From Phoronis australis (lineage: Eukaryota; Phoronida; Phoronidae), in the NCBI GenBank assembly GCA_002633005.1, contig NMRA01000158.1, forward strand, positions 498,433 through 560,432: a DNA stretch of 62,000 nucleotides, read 5' to 3'. Shown piece by piece: positions 61,001 through 62,000 of the stretch; position 1 is the stretch's first letter; each line of letters opens with the position of its first letter. The notes under the pieces were generated by a model. The model was not told the DNA's origin. It ran no database searches and worked only from the letters and a program-made list of their open reading frames with translations. Both the position numbers and the translations under genes were made by a program.

Positions 61001-61184
61001 TGAGCCAGCTTGGTTGCTTCAATTTGACTCGGAGACAACTCTTCTTCCTTGCATTCCATCAACAGTCCAATGCTTGGTGCTGGCGGACGGCGTCGGAAAG
61101 TCATAACCAGAGGTCGTGTGGGAAGTTTTTCGGATATAATCTCAATATCGTCATCGCTGTCATCATCATCATCACCTTCGCTTT
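42911..61184 (-). CDS. ZNF280/POGZ-family zinc-finger protein, 16 exons, 5' end outside window
   Basis: Sixteen exons join in frame (phase checked at every junction) to about 1390 residues, ending at TGA 42913-42911; the start codon is to the right of the window. Order: acidic patch and MECKEEEL motif; Q/P/V repeats; YYGRKEGD motif; a C2H2 block containing CKHCYVQFNTP and EMPYVCNLC; an HPZ-like double finger (CRYATYCSRAYSNHM); a C2HC remnant; acidic low-complexity exon; Arg/Gly tail. The finger order and linker motifs match the human ZNF280 and POGZ proteins as I know them; POGZ uses the HPZ region to bind HP1, so a chromatin role in the nucleus is likely. A pogo DDE transposase domain, present in vertebrate POGZ, is absent. 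Introns carry many repeats. No gene symbol is given because the one-to-one relation to ZNF280 or POGZ is undecided. Confidence 0.85.
43391..43521 (-). CDS. Exon O: Arg/Asp/Tyr/His-rich tail
   Basis: Acceptor TTAACTTCAG, donor GACAG|GTAGGC. It encodes RSPYGPSRRYDHNDQRHRN and a YQDRYRD-type run, an RNA-binding-like low-complexity sequence. Confidence 0.8.
44216..45787 (-). CDS. Exon N: 524-residue acidic low-complexity region
   Basis: One uninterrupted 1572-nt exon between ATATTTCCAG and AGG|GTAAAT. It is rich in Glu, Asp, Ser, Gly and Thr, with diverged internal units of the type GLKAELSE-DGNGTG-GEMETSREN (about 38 residues each). The last 100 residues turn to Ser/Pro/His/Arg (SPPHHSSHRSPARSQS). 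It is probably disordered. In vertebrate POGZ the equivalent C-terminal part carries the transposase domain; nothing like it is seen here. Its size and one-exon form suggest expansion by repeat growth. Confidence 0.85.
45907..46749 (+). mobile_element. Internally deleted LTR retrotransposon (LTRs plus PPT) in an intron
   Basis: The 3' LTR (46308-46749) starts TGTTAGGTATGTTAGG and ends CCGTAACA. The 5' LTR starts with the same bases at 45907, matches through about 46236 and is truncated. Between them is about 70 bp, ending in the purine tract GAAACGGGGAGA immediately before the 3' LTR. Flanks CTCAC (45902-45906) and CTCAT (46750-46754) fit a 5-bp target duplication with one change. No gag or pol remains. 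It lies antisense in the intron between exons M and N. Both LTRs carry a GCTAGGGGGCA motif. Confidence 0.8.
47007..47063. repeat. Small stem-loop repeat, copy 1
   Basis: AGAGAACCAGTTTT and AAACTGGTTCTCAAAA form a stem with a loop of about 28 nt. The same design occurs at 53007-53064. Intronic. Confidence 0.6.
47099..47292 (-). CDS. Exon M: Ser/Glu/Gln-rich linker
   Basis: Acceptor TGTCCATAG; the donor GGAAAG|GTACAT is weak. It encodes VPSLDETIPSESQPQQK and ends GSIFGTSGK. Phase 0 at the 3' end fits exon N. Confidence 0.75.
47663..47716 (-). CDS. Exon L: short linker
   Basis: 54 nt between TTGCAG and GCTG|GTGAGT. It encodes RDPPTIFDALGLVKKPDA. Phase fits exons K and M. Confidence 0.75.
47717..48770. 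other. Intron between exons K and L
   Basis: Intronic AT-rich DNA without other recognised features up to the SINE-like unit. Confidence 0.5.
48785..48870 (-). mobile_element. tRNA-derived SINE-like unit
   Basis: On the minus strand an A-box-like TGGCCTTGTGG (48855-48845) is followed about 35 nt later by a B-box-like GGTTCCAGTTCC (48811-48800), the spacing of RNA polymerase III tRNA promoters. The acceptor stem does not pair, so it is not a working tRNA gene. Confidence 0.55.
48939..49004 (-). CDS. Exon K: end of the last finger
   Basis: 66 nt between GTTTCAG and AGAA|GTAAGT. It encodes THLVECGQLTAYTVEPDPALR. The frame, phase and match to the family's finger end support this short exon. Confidence 0.8.
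49005..49919. other. Intron between exons J and K, first part
   Basis: A forward 74-codon frame at 49219-49443 ends in an Asp/Arg-rich run. It has no splice or promoter context and is probably accidental. Confidence 0.4.
49920..50473. repeat. Intronic repeat unit with NRF1-, YY1- and ETS-like motifs
   Basis: GCCATCTTGAAAGTGACTTCCGG (49978) and CCGCCATCTTTAACCGGAAG (50144) are related blocks. TGCGCATGCGCC is at 50119. A perfect 17-bp stem, ATCGGATACAAAATGGC (50270-50286) with its complement at 50297-50313, holds two YY1-like AAAATGGC cores. The unit ends in the hairpin CTTGGCGGAA-GAA-TTCCGCCAAG (50450-50472), after an A-rich run. GTGCAAATTTCGTGAAAATC near 50360 recalls the 41.2-42.3 kb element. 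Confidence 0.55.
51034..51209 (-). CDS. Exon J: second half of HPZ-like pair and next finger
   Basis: MECNRCRYATYCSRAYSNHM is very close to the HPZ finger of POGZ. Then VHCLCGYSTVHGNKM begins a finger finished by exon K. The donor ATGG|GTTGGT is weak, but joining to exon K keeps frame and rebuilds the family's H-x-x-KMA-x-HLV pattern. Confidence 0.85.
51243..51558. mobile_element. MITE-like unit, second copy of the 3598-3811 family
   Basis: The left end is GGCGGATTTAGGGGGGG. The right end is GGTATCCTAGATCCGTCACTG, the inverted form with a CCCCCCC run just inside. It lies in the intron between exons I and J. Confidence 0.5.
51828..52041 (-). CDS. Exon I: linker and first half of the HPZ-like pair
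   Basis: ENAVMIRLGKEGKPM aligns with the TKVTIRAS linker of the family. The exon ends with CHKCFECGTLMGQIDHY, the first Cys-rich half of the HP1-binding HPZ region in POGZ. Acceptor ACCTTTCAG, donor TATAG|GTGAGT. Confidence 0.85.
52708..52945 (-). CDS. Exon H: C2H2 fingers
   Basis: VLCMYCLRVFRLR...H..RH and KCSACKLTFCNKHEQKAH..ADH correspond to the LLCPYCLKVF and CxKCRLQF fingers of the family. Within the first one a stretch with GHCNTKVYMD makes the Cys-His spacing longer than usual. Acceptor TCGTTTTAG, donor ACAG|GTAATT. Confidence 0.9.
53007..53064. repeat. Small stem-loop repeat, copy 2
   Basis: GTGAGAACCAGTTT and AAACTGGTTCTCAAAA with a loop of about 28 nt, as at 47007-47063. It lies in the intron between exons G and H. 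Confidence 0.6.
53506..53685 (-). CDS. Exon G: C2H2 fingers with the MPYVC linker
   Basis: 60 codons. CRICERDHTTGSALISHMRQIH is followed by KQEMPYVCNLCGLRSSFYAD, the signature linker-finger of ZNF280/POGZ. The final His of this finger is supplied by exon H. Acceptor TTATCAG, donor AAG|GTTTGC. Confidence 0.9.
54814..54984 (-). CDS. Exon F: two C2H2 fingers
   Basis: 57 codons. The first finger is CHTCQKMF...HMQGH; the second starts CKHCYVQFNTPYETQCHVEK and its last His comes from exon G. Acceptor TCGTTGCAG, donor AAG|GTAGGG. Confidence 0.9.
54985..57204. other. Largest intron (between exons E and F)
   Basis: Mostly AT-rich. The stretch 56330-56540 is CpG-richer and holds a forward frame followed by a good donor (see findings). 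A (CACG)n tract is at 57112-57131. Confidence 0.5.
57112..57131 (+). repeat. (GCAC)n microsatellite
   Basis: About five GCAC units, intronic. Confidence 0.85.
57205..57296 (-). CDS. Exon E: YYGR-EGD motif
   Basis: Acceptor TTCAACAG, donor AAG|GTGAAT. It encodes VSLDTYYYGRKEGD and ends EFRFK directly before the first finger. The same motif, placed the same way, occurs in ZNF280 and POGZ proteins, which makes this exon diagnostic for the family. Confidence 0.85.
57621..57681 (-). CDS. Exon D: short Gln/Pro/Lys linker
   Basis: 61 nt between TTTTATAG and TCTG|GTAAGG. It encodes IQSPAKPTNQPPRQTVAKTS and splits a Gly codon with exon E. Frame is kept on both sides. Confidence 0.8.
58178..58396 (-). 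CDS. Exon C: Ser/Thr/Pro/Val-rich linker
   Basis: 73 whole codons between TTTTTAG and CAG|GTTGGT. The content (RGTTYYMTSPNQ, KPVTLMNNPQKN) is a disordered hydrophobic-spaced linker like the region before the fingers in POGZ. Confidence 0.85.
59461..59535 (+). repeat. Fragment of the 41.2-42.3 kb element (right end)
   Basis: CCAGACAGACGATGGCA, then CATGCATCCACATA and TATATGTGGGCACACAATG parallel the CGGACGG, GATGACGGCA, TGCGTCCACATA, TATGTGGGCGCATAATG order at 42200-42282. It lies in the intron between exons B and C. Confidence 0.6.
59567..59931 (-). CDS. Exon B: Val/Pro/Gln repeats
   Basis: Acceptor TCGTTTAG, donor CAG|GTCAGT. After an Ala/Val/Thr/Ser start the exon encodes repeated Q-P-V-[TI]-Q and R-P-V pentapeptides (about 15 units) from a 15-bp coding minisatellite at 59620-59790. 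It ends VDLTRPMHKVAFAQQ. Confidence 0.85.
60023..60150 (+). repeat. Second copy of the 38383-38505 repeat
   Basis: Same order of ATATCCAAAATGATGCC, TTTTTACCCAAGTGGTTCGCAT and CACAGACGCCCATGGGCCTAATG, in the intron between exons A and B. Confidence 0.65.
60756..60862. repeat. Alternating purine-pyrimidine tract
   Basis: CA/TG-rich stretch (GTGTGTATGTG, CATGCATGCC, GCACGCGTGCGTG) just downstream of exon A's donor; such tracts can adopt Z-DNA. Confidence 0.5.
60882..61184 (-). CDS. Exon A (first in window): acidic patch, SIM-like and MEC-EEEL motifs
   Basis: Acceptor TGTCTTGCAG, donor AATG|GTTAGT. The exon enters mid-codon, so at least one coding exon lies beyond the window. DDDDDSDDDIEIISE is an acidic run leading into IEII, which fits a SUMO-interaction motif. 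LLMECKEEELSPSQ matches the conserved N-terminal motif of ZNF280/POGZ proteins. The rest is a Lys/Ala-rich helix. Confidence 0.85.
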
Positions 61185-62000
61185 CTGCAAGACATACGAA
61201 AGGCGTAAATAGGCAAAAACTTGACACACAGCTACCAGTGCCCTCATTACTTCAAACATTCCTACCAGGGAGAAGAAACACTATCAGATCTGAAACTGTA
61301 AGAAGTAAGAAGAAGGCACAAAGCAAAGCAGGCAGAAAGTGACCTGTGTTATCCCCTCGTTAAAAACATGGTCACATAACAGAGGAATGATTTGCAAATT
61401 CCTCAACCTGACTAGTAGGGTAGCAAGGCTAGATCGAAGGCAAGGCGAGTTTTTAGAGCATTTGACACGGGTCACATTATAGCCAATGAAATCTGGGAGG
61501 TAATGCTTTCCAAGCTAATAAAAAAGGCACAACAGGGCTCGACGCTAATAAAATCGCCAGGTCGCATTTTGCGACCTAGCCAAAATCCCAGATCGCATTT
61601 TCAAAATCCAGCTCGCATTCGTAAACGCCTGGTCGCAAAATTTTCCCGCCATTTTTACGCGCCAAAATAGATTTTTTAGATCATCGGGAAAATGTTTAGA
61701 TTATGCTCTCACCTGCAGCGTTAAATACTCACAAATTTTGGATTTCAAAATTGACTTCATTCATGCAGGTACGGCCTTACTGTTCTTCATGACCGCCATT
61801 GAAAGTCTCTAGAGCGCAAGGCAAGTTGCCGGCGTGAAAGTTGAATCAGTGCTCTCTAACTGACTCGTGCATTCGAGTAGCTAAATTTGCGATGTGAAAA
61901 GGGAGAAAATGCCCGTTGAAAAAGTATCCGGGATTTTGTTAGATCTGGTCTTCTACTGGCCGTCATCAAAGTCGTTAACGATTCAAACTAACTCGGGTAA
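61185..62000. other. Intron upstream of exon A, with a short tandem motif region
   Basis: No further coding exon is seen to the right edge. 61550-61640 repeats the motif GGTCGCATTTTG / GATCGCATTTTC / GCTCGCATTCG / GGTCGCAAAATTTT, following CTCGACGCTAATAAAATCGCC. Confidence 0.5.

Overview
This is an intron-rich nuclear DNA window from an animal, most likely a marine invertebrate and possibly an invertebrate deuterostome; the phylum cannot be fixed from the sequence. The evidence is a 16-exon gene with phase-consistent GT-AG introns, metazoan C2H2 zinc fingers, and a dense background of decayed DNA transposons, palindromes and minisatellites. Nothing looks prokaryotic, and no intact transposase or reverse transcriptase is visible. 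Two single-base N calls (38540, 57543) mark unresolved bases.

Left part (1-9.5 kb): decayed repeats (a TIR element at 1307-2138 containing a 140-bp palindrome, a MITE-like unit near 3.6-3.8 kb, a tandem duplication at 4.9-6.0 kb). Then comes one convincing intronless gene at 6992-8134 (+), coding for a 380-residue protein of unknown function, with a TATA box at 6613.

Middle left (9.5-24 kb): an almost uninterrupted repeat block. It opens with seven 26-bp units that each carry a CCAATCAG box, continues with duplicated 0.4-1.3 kb blocks and T-rich higher-order repeats, and includes two arrays of a roughly 61-bp minisatellite. The second array (22.45-23.95 kb) is a long palindrome with two tandem hairpins at its axis. 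A chimeric insert at about 17.96-19.07 kb is flanked by identical 76-bp direct repeats and is patched together from the 11.3-14.2 kb region.

Middle (24-42 kb): two large TIR elements (24978-26647 and 29106-30462, the latter with TTAACCGCCC-type motif clusters at both ends), a foldback element at 37.3-37.6 kb, and a tandem array of CTCF-core-like motifs at 41.2-42.3 kb. One small candidate exon lies at 24673-24834 (-).

Right part (42.9-61.2 kb, minus strand): the main gene, a ZNF280/POGZ-family zinc-finger protein. Sixteen coding exons can be joined without breaking frame, giving about 1390 residues; the 5' end lies beyond the window. Order: acidic patch and conserved MEC-EEEL motif, Q/P/V pentapeptide repeats, YYGR-EGD motif, C2H2 finger block, an HPZ-like double finger, a 524-residue acidic low-complexity exon, and an Arg/Gly-rich tail. 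There is no pogo/DDE transposase domain, unlike vertebrate POGZ. Its introns hold an internally deleted LTR retrotransposon, a tRNA-derived SINE-like unit, MITEs, and a repeat carrying NRF1/YY1/ETS-like motifs.
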